Shown here: positions 21,865 through 32,000 of the stretch, in pieces
How the letters are laid out: the number at the start of each line of letters is the position of its first letter
How positions within the stretch are numbered: position 1 is the first letter of the stretch
Assembly (NCBI RefSeq): GCF_947507565.1
Contig: NC_089187.1
Coordinates: 2,108,001-2,172,000, forward strand
DNA length: 64,000 bases
Source: Oscarella lobularis
Lineage: Eukaryota > Porifera > Homoscleromorpha > Homosclerophorida > Oscarellidae
Direction of reading: 5' to 3'
Notes under the pieces: generated by a model
Told to the model about the DNA's origin: nothing
The model's input: the letters and a program-made list of their open reading frames with translations, nothing else
The model's database searches: none
Made by a program: the position numbers and the translations under genes

Positions 21865-23988
21865 ATGGACAACGTCGGTTGGCTATTTTACTTTCTTCTT
21901 GCAGCCGCTTCCTGCGCTGGTGCTAAAAATTTTAGTGCGTGAGACTATATCAAATTGCAGTTGACGTGACACTTCTATATATACGTGATGCTTCTACTGT
22001 AGGTACTACACTGTCTCCTTCCTCCTACAACGACTCAGATTCGAGTCCGACGGGCGGCTCGTTTGGCGACAATTTTAATGCCGATCCCTGCCGAGTCTAC
22101 AGCAATTGCGACGAGTGCGTTCACGACGTGTGCTCAGCAAAGTACATACTGACAAAGCAATCGACTTCTGTTTGCCTGTACTGCCCTTACACGGATCCTC
22201 CAACCCCTTCTGGTGGTTGCGTTTCGTCAAATAAATATCAAAGCTACTGCTGGGACGGCCCAAGCCCAGCTGCTACTGCTAGTGAACCCATGCATTCTAG
22301 AGGGGGAAAAAGACGGCCTGGTGATCCGATGGACCTAAAAGACGCCAATTTTCAGCAGTGCACAGGCGCTTCTCACAGCGAAGGCACGTGAGCCGACGAG
22401 CATTGCCATGCAGCTCAATTTGACGTCGCGTGTTTTAGAACTATCCTGTAGTGCCATAAGCGAACGGAACGGTTATGTTGTTGACCTTACAAGCAGGTTT
22501 TGCACTGCGCGAAATTTTTGTGTCCTATTAATTAATTAATTAATTTCCTATCGTTTTATTTTTAGCAAAAAAGAGTTTCGTCCTATCCAGCGGCAGTCAC
22601 TTGCTCATGGCGAAATTCCTTTTCTTAATTACGACGTCTCCGTTGGTTTATGTGAAGAAACGACGGCGTTTTCACGTGACTCTGAATCAGGCTGTTTTCA
22701 AAAGGCAAACGCGCCCATTCAAGTAAAGGCCTATTTTATTGATTCCATTTTGGGTCAAGATTACCCGGATGCGTTTTGCTGGAATGTGGGTACCGTTTCT
22801 CAAAGATCGAAACCGCAGTTCACCAAAGAAAGCGAAGACAATTTCGAAATAACAATCGATTACGGAAATATGCCTTGTTGTCCTTGGAATAGCGACGGAC
22901 CTGGCAATTCGCACAACATATCATTAACTGTTAAAATAATTCCGGCTAGTCAAGGCCATTGTGGGTCGGAGAAACAAGACTATTTTGAGCCTAGAAATTC
23001 GTCTAATCTCATTGCAATGATGTTGAACTGCAGCTTCTCTCCTCCGCACACGTCGGCGACCGTTTATTTCGAAACGAATCTTTTCTGTCCCGAAAGATTG
23101 TTTGTTGCTCTGGACGCCGATAAGACCTCGTTTGAGTGTTCGGAACATTTGGGCGGCTATTCGTGCAGAATAGTGCCGTCGCCTCTAAAGAACGTAAGCA
23201 ACTATCAACCAAAGTGCAATTCCAAGCAATTTCGAATTACGGTTCAATACAAAAGCAACAACTCTAAGACGGTCTGGCCTAACAGTGTAAGTACTAATTG
23301 CACTTTCTCTGTTGACAGTTCCAACGTAGAGAAAATAAGTGTCGAGTATGGACTTATTCCGTCGTCAAAAACATCTGGGTGGACGACTATAAAAGGGCAT
23401 CTGCCTAGCCCCTCTCGCCTTAGACTTCCTATCTTATATGTTGGCCTTATCAGTGGTGGAGGTGCCGTTGCGGTTTTGATTTCGGTGCTAGTTGTCGTTT
23501 ATGTGAAGAGACGAAGATCTCGTGGCACGTACAGTACAAGCGTAAAGTCGGAGGAAGTTTGGGATGTCGTGTGTCTCAATATGCCCTGTCACAACCGTCT
23601 TATGAAAACGAAAGTCATTAAAGTTTTATACGCTATAGACAAGCGCATAAAGATTTTTGACCTCAAAGCGCTCAAACGCAGTTCCATCGACTGTTTGGCA
23701 GAGGCCGTGAAGAAGTGCTCCTTGATTCTCGTAGGGGCAGGAGAAAATGCGAATGAAGAGGAGATCGCGAACCATCGTTCTGACGCACAAATCGCATTCA
23801 GCGAGAAAAGAGGACGCAGTGAAGAACAAGTCGTTCCCGTGCTACTGAACGGATCCCAGAAGGATGTTCCCGATTTTCTTCAGCATCTGAATGCGCTCGA
23901 CCTAAGGAATAGAAAGGATGACTCTTACGAGGATGAGATAGCCAGGCTACGAAAGGTTGTTCATGGACTGTTTCCTAGAGCAACGTGA
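21865..23988 (+). CDS. Receptor-like protein: Cys-rich PSI-like region, MRH-like ectodomain, one TM, TIR-like cytoplasmic domain
   Basis: Four exons (21865-21934, 22003-22383, 22439-22496, 22566-23988) join in phase to 643 residues. A signal peptide (GWLFYFLLAASCAGA) leads to a Cys-rich segment (CRVYSNCDECVHDVC, CLYC) resembling a PSI fold. The large ectodomain has MRH-like pieces: GYVVDLTSR, FLNYDVSVGLC, FCWNVGTVSQR and FEITIDYGNMPC. A second Cys-rich stretch has CSFSPPHTSATVYF and CRIVPSPL. The membrane helix is ILYVGLISGGGAVAVLISVL, then a basic stop-transfer KRRRSR. The cytoplasmic part DVVCLNMPCHN, IKIFDLKALK, SLILVGAGE and VVPVLLNG, FLQHLNALDLR follows the strand order of TIR/TIR_2 domains; SEFIR is the alternative. 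The third intron-donor position (22384) is GC where the paralogue has GT, and the only nearby GT would bring a stop. It may be an innate-immune or adhesion receptor (inference). Confidence 0.75.
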
Positions 23989-24117
23989 CATGTTTTTAAT
24001 GAAGACTGTGCTGCGTTTTTCGTTTTCTGCTGCGTAGGTGTGCTATGATAGTGTCAGCGAAGTACAAATCGATACAAAAATCAGCAGTAACAGCAATGTA
24101 GTGACGACTACTAAAGG

Positions 24118-25144
24118 TCAGATTCTGATGCAAGTCACTGCACATGCAATGCCTGTTTGAATTAGCTTCCAGGTAGTTTCACCACCACTGCTCGTAGAAT
24201 CAACCTTACACGAGCCGTCGTTTGCGGAATTTCTGGTCACGTCCGATATGAAGCACATTGCGAAACTCGCCGTGTACTGATTTGACCGCTTGTTGATTTT
24301 CTTAACGTCAGTAGTTCTATCTATGCCAAAAACGATCAGGTGACCTACTTAGTGTGAAAAAATCTTGGCCTTACTTATTCCTCTTAGAACCCTGTATTCG
24401 CAATATTTGCAGTTACGAAAGATCCAATGGTCATTCTTGCTGACAATGCCACATTTTAGATTTCTTTTAGATGGAAGAACGCCGTATAGAATGCCTAGCG
24501 TCGAGGTGCCATTTTTGAACATTGGATATCCTGGACTTCTGCATTCAGAAGGATCGATAGGTACAACTACAGTACATCGTAGGCTAATCATAGACACATT
24601 TGAATTACCACCTTACTGTGTATGTCGGTTTTAAGTCTATGGTAGCATGTAACAGAAACGATGTTGTTCGGACCAACGTCAACTATCCACGTAGAAGGAC
24701 CATCTTCTTCGCTTGGCGAAACTGAAAAATTGACGACAGCTCCTTTTGCTGCCAATTCAAGTCGATTTATTCCGCAGACTATCTGACCACTGTCACTGTC
24801 ACGATTATGCTGTGGGACCGTGTACGGCGACATGCGGTGATTTATATCATCTATAGTGCAGAGAGTTCCTGGCCAGTTTAGATGGCAATTTTGCAATTTA
24901 GAGAAAGAAATTTCCCATGACTTCAGCGCAGCCGCCTGAAAATTAATAAGAAATCTACGTATTATGTGCAATTAGGCGGGAAAAGTTTTACGCTCGGGTT
25001 GTAACGTTCAGTTTGCCTGTATGTCACGTTCATTCTCCATACGAACTTGAAGGTTTCCACGTAGGAAGGCTTCGAACAGAATCCCCACCGAGTCGTCGCT
25101 GAAACGGTAGCGAGGCAGAAGGTCAGAATCACTACGAAAAGCAT
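24118..25144 (-). CDS. Secreted Cys-containing protein of unknown family, copy 1
   Basis: The start at 25144 opens a clean signal peptide (MLFVVILTFCLATVSATT). The exons then give WGFCSKPSYVETFKF and, after an intron, AALKSWEISFSKLQNCHLNW. DSGQIVCGINRLELAAKG, VGPNNIVSVTCYHRL, CRSPGYPMFKNG, LKCGIVSKNDHWIFRNCKYC and finally FAMCFISDVTRN and GIACAVTCIRI before the stop at 24118 follow. About twelve cysteines; no membrane helix besides the signal. The splice choices are supported by the parallel structure of the decayed paralogue at 28616-30120. It is tail-to-tail with receptor-like gene 1 (129 bases apart). No domain recognised; it could be a soluble ligand or decoy for the neighbouring receptor (speculation). 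Confidence 0.65.
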
Positions 25145-25739
25145 AATCTCTAGGAGTTGCAATCGACTTTTCGCTTTCAACGGGGAAACCTGGGGAGTGC
25201 ATATTGGCGGTCCCACGCAATCCGGGATAACGTCCGTTAAAAATGCGTTTTGGCCTTGCAACACGACGTCGAGAAAGCATCGAAAAAACGCTACAGAATG
25301 AGTTTAGAGGTGACCAAATTATCGTCTTGTGAAATGACTATAGAGGCCTCTTTAGGACACCACGTGCGCTTCGCATTGACAAGGCGCTCGAGCAAGCTTT
25401 CCTTCAAAGAACACTCTGGGACAAGCAGGAAGCGAAAATACAGGTAAAACAGACGATAGCAATTCGAAAAAACAAAGGGGACCTCGACTTGTTTTACGAC
25501 GAGTTCAGAGCCCCAGGCGAGAGTCTCGGTTTCGCCGTACCCCCATAGACGAATCTCAAGCGATGGACAATCGTTGCCTTAGACACTTTGATCAGCACTA
25601 GCTATATAGGGACCCAACGTTTGATCCCAACCAAGGAAAGCCACAAGTTCTATGTGCGCGGCTTTAGTATGCTGTTATGCATTTATCTCAGTCTAAAATT
25701 TTAAATCGTGACTCCATCATTAGTAGTAAGAATACCTTT

Positions 25740-25885
25740 TTCTTGTGCGTGAAATTTGTTCGGCATGAACTCTTTGACCTTGTGTCATTGTTGACGTAGT
25801 TAAGCGCCTTTCTTTGAAATCAGAGTTGTTAGCATCCTTGAACTATAGCCCATGGTTTTTGGTCATAAGCTCCGTCTCAGAATTT
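25740..25885. repeat. Dispersed repeat, copy 1 of 3
   Basis: Shares with 30625-30820 and 30935-31115 the order AAATTTG(T/A)(T/C)CGG, TTTGACCTTGT, GCCTTTCTTT, TAGCATCC, GAACTATAG, CATGGTTTTTGGTC and CTCAGAATTCC-like pieces. Identity is about 70% by eye. No coding potential seen. This copy lies at the junction between the two 4.5 kb duplicated blocks. Confidence 0.65.
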
Positions 25886-26010
25886 CCGTGTAAAACGACC
25901 TCGCGAGGTGCGACGTTCCGTTTTCCGTTTACCTGGCTTTTTAGATCGATTCTAATCGTTCCGTTATTTTTTGCGCTAAACCTCGCTTTCGAGCTTCGTT
26001 CATTGTTCTG
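25884..26010 (-). pseudogene. Remnant of SOAT exons 1-2
   Basis: Matches 21506-21630 at about 85%: GGTGCGACGTTCCGTTTTCC, then TTTTAGATCGATTCTAATCG and CTCGCTTTCGAGCTTCGTTC. It therefore carries the first SOAT coding exon and part of the second, but a deletion of about 25 bases removes the exon 2 acceptor. No SOAT body follows. It marks the left end of the second duplicated block. Confidence 0.75.
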
Positions 26011-26319
26011 AAGCTACAGTACGTCACCGCACGATTAGCGCGCGATCAAAACCCCGTAAGTATAAATAAGGCGTTTTTAATTTACCCCTGGTAGATGTAA
26101 GGCATTAGCCCTAATATCGTTATTTCTTGGCGCAAAAGTTGTTTGTGAAAAGCTATAATTACCGGTAGTTGCCTAAAGTTGACCGGGTTTGGTCTACGTG
26201 ACCCAGACGGTACGTACGCGTTATACGCATGTGTGAATCGGGGACTTACATCCGTGTGTGAATCATAGAAGGACTCCGAGCTCATGGTGAAACTAACCGA
26301 ATTCGAGCCACCAGTTCAA

Positions 26320-28486
26320 ATGGGCAGCGTCGGTTGGCTTGTTTTCTTTCTTCTTGCAACCGCTTCATGTGCCTCTGGTAGTAAAAATTTCAGTGCGTGA
26401 GACCCCATCAAATTGCAGTCTACGTGACGCCGCTTCTGCTTCTACTGTAGGTACTAGACTGTCTCCTTCTTCCTACAACGACTCTGGCACCGTGGCAGAT
26501 TCGAGTCTGACGACGACGACGCGGAGCGGCTCGTTCAGCGACAATCTCAACCCATGCCGAGTCTACAGAAATTGCGACGACTGCGTTCACGACGTATGCT
26601 CGGCGAAGTCCATACTGACAAACCAATCGGCTCCTATTTGCTTGTACTGTCGTCATACGCTTCCTAAAAGCCGTACCGGTGGCTGCTTTTCGTCACAATT
26701 AGCAATAAACCACTGCCGCAGTGAGAGAATGGACCTAGAATACGCCAGTTTTAAGGAGTGCATTGCTGCTTCAAGTTCTCACAAGGACAGCGAAGGTAAG
26801 AATTAGGGCATGTATGTATTTATGATACATTCTGTTCTGCCGTGTACTCAATTTGACTTAATTAATTAAAACCTGTTTTAGAACTACCGTGCAATGCTGT
26901 CAGCAAGCGTTTTGGTTATGTTGTTGACCTTACAAACAGGTTTTGCGCTGCGCGCGAGAATTTTTTGTCGTAATTCCTATCGTTTTATTTTTAGCAAAGG
27001 GGAGTATAATCTTACTGCTCAGGGATCGCCTCCGCATGGCAAAATTCATTATTTTACTTACGACGTCTCTGTTGGCTTATGTCAAGAAACAAGGGAGTTT
27101 TCAGGTGACTGTTTTCAAAAGGCAAACGCACCCGTTCAAGTAAAGGCCTATTATATTAATCAAATTTTGGGCATAAATTACTCTGGATCGGAGACGTTCT
27201 GCTGGAATGTGGGTACCATTTCTCAAAGATCCAAACCGCGGTTTACCAAAGAAACCGAAGACGATTTCGAAATAACCATTGATTACGGAAGTATACCATG
27301 TTGTCCTTCAGATAGCGACGGACCTGGCCGCTCACGCAGCATATCATTAGCTGTTAAACTTATTCCGGCTGATAAAAATTGTTGTGGGTCGACCAATTTA
27401 ATATTAGTGCGATTTCGTCTAATCTCATTGCAATGATGTTGAACTGCAGCTTCTCTCCTCCGCACACGTCGGCGATCGTTTATTTGAAAACGAATATTTT
27501 CTGTCCCGAAAAATTGTTTGTTGCTCTGGACACCCATAAGACCTCATTTGAGTGTTCGGAACATTTGGGCGGCTATTCGTGCAGAATAGTGCCGTCGCCT
27601 CTAAAGAACATAAGCAACTACCAACCTAGGTGCAATCCCAACCAATTTCAAATTATGGTTCTATACAAAAGAAACAACTCTGTTTTGCCTAACGGTAGTC
27701 TAAAGACTAATTGCATTTTTTTTGTTGGACAGTTCCAACGTCGAGATAAGTGTTAAGTATGGACTTATTGCCTCGTCAAAAAAATCTGGGTGGGCGACTA
27801 TAAAGGAACACTCCTTCTCTCGCCTTAAACTTCCTATCTTATATATTGGCCTTATCAGTGGTGGAGGAATTGTGGTTTTGATTTCGGCGCTAGCCTTTTT
27901 TTATGTGAAGAGACGACGGAGTAATGCGTTAATTGACGAAGTACCGGTAGTTGGCGAAACACGGAGCAATGCATCAATTGACGACGTGGTTGACGAAACA
28001 CAGAGAAATGCGTCAATTGACGAAGTAATTTCCGAAGTTGATGAAGATGACGAATTTTGCGATGTCGTGTGTCTCAATATGCCCTGTCATAACCGTCTTA
28101 TGAAAACGAAAGTCATGAAAGTTTTATACGCGATAGACAAGCGCATAAAAATTTTTGACCTCAAAGCAATCAAGCGCAGTTCCGTCGACTGTTTGATAGA
28201 GGCAGTAAAGAAGTGCTCCTTGGTTCTCATAGGGACAGGAGAAAACGCGAATAACGAGGAGATTAGGAGCTTTCGTTCTGACGCACAAATTGCATTCAGC
28301 GAGAAAAGAGGACGCAGAGAGGAACAAGTCGTTCCCGTGCTACTGAACGGATCCCTGAAGGATGTTCCTGAGTTTCTACAGCATCTGAATGCGCTTGACC
28401 TAAGGAATAGAAAGGACGACTCTTACGAGGATGAAATAGCCAGGCTACGAAAGGCTGTTCGTGGAGTGTTTGCTAGAGCAGCATAA
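26320..28486 (+). pseudogene. Receptor-like protein, copy 2 (frameshifted paralogue)
   Basis: Same exon layout as 21865-23988: exons 26320-26392, 26451-26795, 26882-26939 and from 26995. Signal peptide, Cys-rich region, MRH-like region, membrane helix and TIR-like tail are all recognisable. Compared with copy 1, about 7 bases are missing around 27395-27415, which shifts the frame and brings a stop near 27436. One extra base in a T-rich run near 27720-27735 shifts back (net minus 6). The stretch between the two changes is still well conserved in its original frame. Either a young pseudogene, a truncated secreted form of roughly 300 residues, or two assembly errors. The juxtamembrane part has extra NASIDEV/NASIDDV repeats, absent from copy 1. 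Confidence 0.7.
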
Positions 28487-28615
28487 CAGGTTTTCGAAAC
28501 CGTGCTGCTTTTTTGTTTGTTTTGCTGCGTAGGTGTGCTATGATAGTGCCGGCGAAGTACATCAAATCCATGCAAAAATCAGCAGTAACTGCAATGTAGT
28601 GACGACTTCTAAAGG

Positions 28616-30120
28616 TCAGTACGTATAAGTGCGTATAGTCGTATCGATGCAAGTCAGTGCACACGGCATGCGTGCTTGAGTCAGCGTCCAGAGAGTTTTG
28701 ACGTCTTTGGGCGTAGGAACAACCTGACACCAGCCGTTGTTTGCGCGTATTTTTCTGGTCACGTCCGATATGAAGCATATTGCCGAATCTGTCATCGTTG
28801 TAGCTGACTCCTTCAGCTTGCCGGCGCGGATTTTTTTAACAGTTCCATCACCGTCATCTAGACCAAAAACGATCAGTCAGCTATCTATTTTGAAACAAAT
28901 GTTGCCTTACTTATATTTTCTAGAGCCATGTACTGACAAAATTTGCAGTTTCTGAAGGTCCACTGTTTATCCGTTTTGCCAATGCCACATTTCAAAGTTT
29001 TTTTAGAGCCTGGACAAACGCGGGATAAAATTCCTAGCGTTGGTTTATCTGCGACGACCCGTGGTACTGGTTTACAGTCCTCCCTGCAGTCCTTCGTAAC
29101 GTTTACAACTACCCATCGTAAGTTAATTATACCATACCCCAAGGTCCTATATACACACCTTACCGTCTGGTGTAGTTCTAAAGTAGCATATAACAGACAC
29201 GATATTGTTTTGACCAACGCGAACTTCCCACTGATGAGGATCACCTTTGTGTGGCATAACAGAAAAGTCGACGGCAGCTCCTTTCACTGCCAACTCAAGT
29301 CGAGATATTCCACAGACCATCTGACCGCCGCCAGAGCAAGTTGGAAGGAGCTTATGGAGCCGACCACCACAGTTGTACGGGTGGAGCCCGTATAACGACG
29401 GAGGGAGGCTCTTTCAAACGTGATCTTAGGGCCGGAAGTGTCTGTATGTATGTCTGTCTTTCTGTCTGTCTGTCTGTCTGTCTGTCTGTTCGTCACGCTC
29501 GGTATTGTGACGTAAATGAAAAACCCGTTTTTTTGTACAGCGCATGCGCGACATAGGGCCCAAAACGGTGCCCCAAAAAAGGCGATTTACGGCGCGAATA
29601 AAGCGTTTTTTCTTTCATGAACGGAAAAAATGCTTAGAAACCTCTGTTTCCAATTGATCTGTGCCATTTTCCGCCTTATAAATGTGCTGAGAAACCGAAA
29701 CGACAGTTTTGATTGTCACGCTCTGACGTCACAATCAAAAGTATCCACTCATGTACAGTATGTGGGTGGGTATGTACGCGTGTACGGGTAACAGGAAATA
29801 TGACCCGTACACATGCATACAGAGCAAATTATGAAATGCAATACGTCAGAAAAGCGCCTAATTAGAAAAACATTGCAATTATGTAGGTATGTACAGTATG
29901 TAGGTAGGACTGAGCTGTAGGGGATAAGGGCAGTGATGACTACGTGAATATGTGGCAACATAAAATTTATGACGTCACACTATGTAATGCACTCGCGTAC
30001 GGTAAGCGGTGGGAGGCTCTGCATGATGGCAACACGGTGAACACCGGGCCATCATTCTCTAGTATTGTTTTATATTTTCCATAGTGCAAAAAGTTCCACC
30101 GCATGGCCCCCACGTGATCC
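28616..30120 (-). pseudogene. Secreted protein, copy 2, interrupted by a repeat-rich insertion
   Basis: Paralogue of 24118-25144. The 3' exons are well preserved: CGISRLELAVKGAAVDFSV, VGQNNIVSVICYF, CREDCKPVPR, LKCGIGKTDKQWTFRNCK and MPCALTCIDTT, ending at 28616. Upstream homology stops near 29400 and resumes around 30060-30100, where a stop follows soon after GTFCTMENIKQY. The roughly 650 bases between hold a TCTG microsatellite and other repeats with no counterpart in copy 1. The first exon with the signal peptide is not recognisable. Probably non-functional. Confidence 0.65.
29439..29490 (+). repeat. TCTG microsatellite
   Basis: A run of TCTG units, perfect over 29461-29488 and imperfect before that (TCTGTATG), inside the insertion that interrupts the copy 2 secreted gene. 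Confidence 0.9.
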
Positions 30121-30624
30121 GGGACGCCCGGCATTTCGTATCGACTGCAGTTGCGTATCGTTTGCGTTTTGCCTTGCAAAATGACGTCGAGAAAGCAACA
30201 AGAAAGCGCTAGAATGAGTTTAAAGGCGACCAGATTATCGTGTTGTGAAAATGACTACCTAGATATATGGGGCCCTCTTTAGGACACCACGTATAAGCTT
30301 CAATCGTCGTTCTCGCGCGTTGCCAAGGCACTCGAGCAAGCTATAAGCAGGAAGTGAAAATGCAAGTAAAAAGAGACGATGGCGATTCGAAAGGGCTCCC
30401 CTGTCCGTACTTTTGTCCGTTTGCTCTGATCGCACACTAATCGTATTGCAAAAGAGCCTAGAGAGCCCCAAAAGAGCCCCCAAAGAGTCGAGAGTCTGTT
30501 TCGCGTTTTGCCTGAATGAGTTGGGTAGCGAGTCAGTGCTGATCAAAGTGTCTAAGACAAAGATTATCTACTTCATGCCGTCTAAAATTTTAAAGCGTAA
30601 CTATAATTAGTATAAATGTGCCCG

Positions 30625-31115
30625 GAACTTTTTGTCCGAAATTTGATCGGAACAAACTGTTTGGCTTTGTTTCATTGCAGTAGATTTGCCGCCTTTCTTT
30701 CGAAATAAGCGAGGTAGAGTTTTCTAGCATCCCTCACCTACTGTATTTATTTATATATAGTTCATGGTTCATGGTCAAAACCTTATCTCTCAGAATTCCA
30801 AGATTTCTGCGTCTAATGATAGGTCTTTAGTGTCTTGTTGACCCTACCATCTCAAATTTGTCTTTTGTGCTAATTTTGGGCTTTCGGAAAAGGCGTGACT
30901 AATATTAATGTGTACCGGAAGTGGGTCTTTTTGTGCAAAATTTGACCGGTACTAACTTTTTGACCTTGTAGTGTTGTTATACGAGTAAAGTAGAGTAGAT
31001 CTAGCGCATTTACTTGGAAATCCGTGAGATGCGGTTTTTTAGCATCCGTGAGCTATAGCACACGGTTTTTGGTCGAAAACCTCATCTCTCAAAATTCCAA
31101 AATTTTCTGATCAAA
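30625..31115. repeat. Dispersed repeat, copies 2 and 3 in tandem (30625-30820, 30935-31115)
   Basis: Two further copies of the repeat seen at 25740-25885, about 310 bases apart start to start. Both contain TTTTTGGTC- or CATGGTC-type cores followed by CTCATCTCTCA / CTTATCTCTCA and AAATTCCA-like ends. The stretch 30180-30300 also matches 25259-25375 (the upstream flank of the secreted gene), marking the right end of the second duplicated block. Confidence 0.65.
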
Positions 31116-31397
31116 CAACGGGGACCGGTTGCCTGTTTGATGTCGCGAGGCCAAATTGACCTCACGCCATAAATTTTGGCTAAGATTGGCATTTTTTGTA
31201 GAAGTTAATATCAAGACATGGATCAATTCCCTCCTCCTCCACAGTCTTCTTTCAGTCATTTAAGGTAAAGAAGGCAGTAGATTTGATTAGAATGCACTAA
31301 TTTTCTTTTGATTTCAGTTCTCTCCTCTCCACCCAACGCAGCAATTGACCAATCCGACGATTTTTAGATGCAGACAGAAGAAGAAGTAGACGAAGAC

Positions 31398-31585
31398 ATC
31401 CCCTGGGGACTTGGGTCAAAGTCTCCCTCCTTGTGGGCTGGAGGATAATGTGCACCTCCCTCCCTGGCAGCCGGAGGTTAATCCGCTGTCCCCCTGGGGA
31501 CTTGGGAGAAAGTCTCGCTCCTTGAGGGCTGGAGGATAATGTGCCCTTCCCCTGTGGACTTGGGTTAAAGTCCACTGTGGGGACT
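31398..31585. repeat. Minisatellite, unit about 90-105 bases
   Basis: Units begin CCCCTGGGGACTTGGG, continue AAAGTCTC(C/G)CTCCTTG, then GGGCTGGAGGATAATGTGC. Two near-complete units (31398, 31492) and a partial third (31549, CCCCTGTGGACTTGGG). A 3-base-multiple unit makes it appear open in several frames, but there is no gene context. Confidence 0.75.
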
Positions 31586-31791
31586 GCAGTCTCAGTCCCA
31601 CCGCTTGGCCAGGAGGTCAAGCGGCAGCGCAGGAGCGACGGGACAGCCAAGGAGGAGGAGGAGGGGGAAGACGGGAGAGAACGTTTTTGAATTTTTATTT
31701 ACATCCGGGACATTTTAAATAAAATTTTGAACATAGTTTCCCCTACTTTTCATCGCAAAGAAAAAGCGCGCGACCATGCAACCGTGCTCCG

Positions 31792-31842
31792 CGCGCGTTA
31801 GCTTAGGAACTTGCAGCGCGCAAGTTCCTAAGCGAACGCGCG
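31792..31842. repeat. Strong inverted repeat (23-base arms, 5-base loop)
   Basis: Arm 31792-31814 and arm 31820-31842 are reverse complements with one mismatch; the central part is GCTTAGGAACTTGC against GCAAGTTCCTAAGC. It lies about 160 bases upstream of the TMTC1 start codon. It could extrude as a cruciform or fold in the transcript leader. Confidence 0.8.
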
Positions 31843-32000
31843 TCGCTTTTGTCTCCATACCCTGGAGATCAAAAGCTGCTACTACATTCATGCAGCACTA
31901 AATTCCATGCACTAAAAAAAACGAGCAAAGACGTTCTCTTCTTCTTCCTCAGCTCCGATACGGGCGTAGAGCGCCGATGCATAACTTCCCGTAAACACCG

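Noticed and set aside
21865-23988. Assignment of the receptor tail to the IL-17 receptor SEFIR family
   Set aside because: The VVPVLLNG...FLQHLNALDLR end fits TIR_2-type domains better by eye; kept as an alternative only.
29750-30179. 70-codon minus frames in the repeat-rich insertion
   Set aside because: Simple repeats (TACATAC / TGTAGG) generate open frames; no protein features.
31297-31650. 117-codon minus-strand frame over the minisatellite
   Set aside because: Unit length near a multiple of three keeps the frame open; no start, splice or family evidence.
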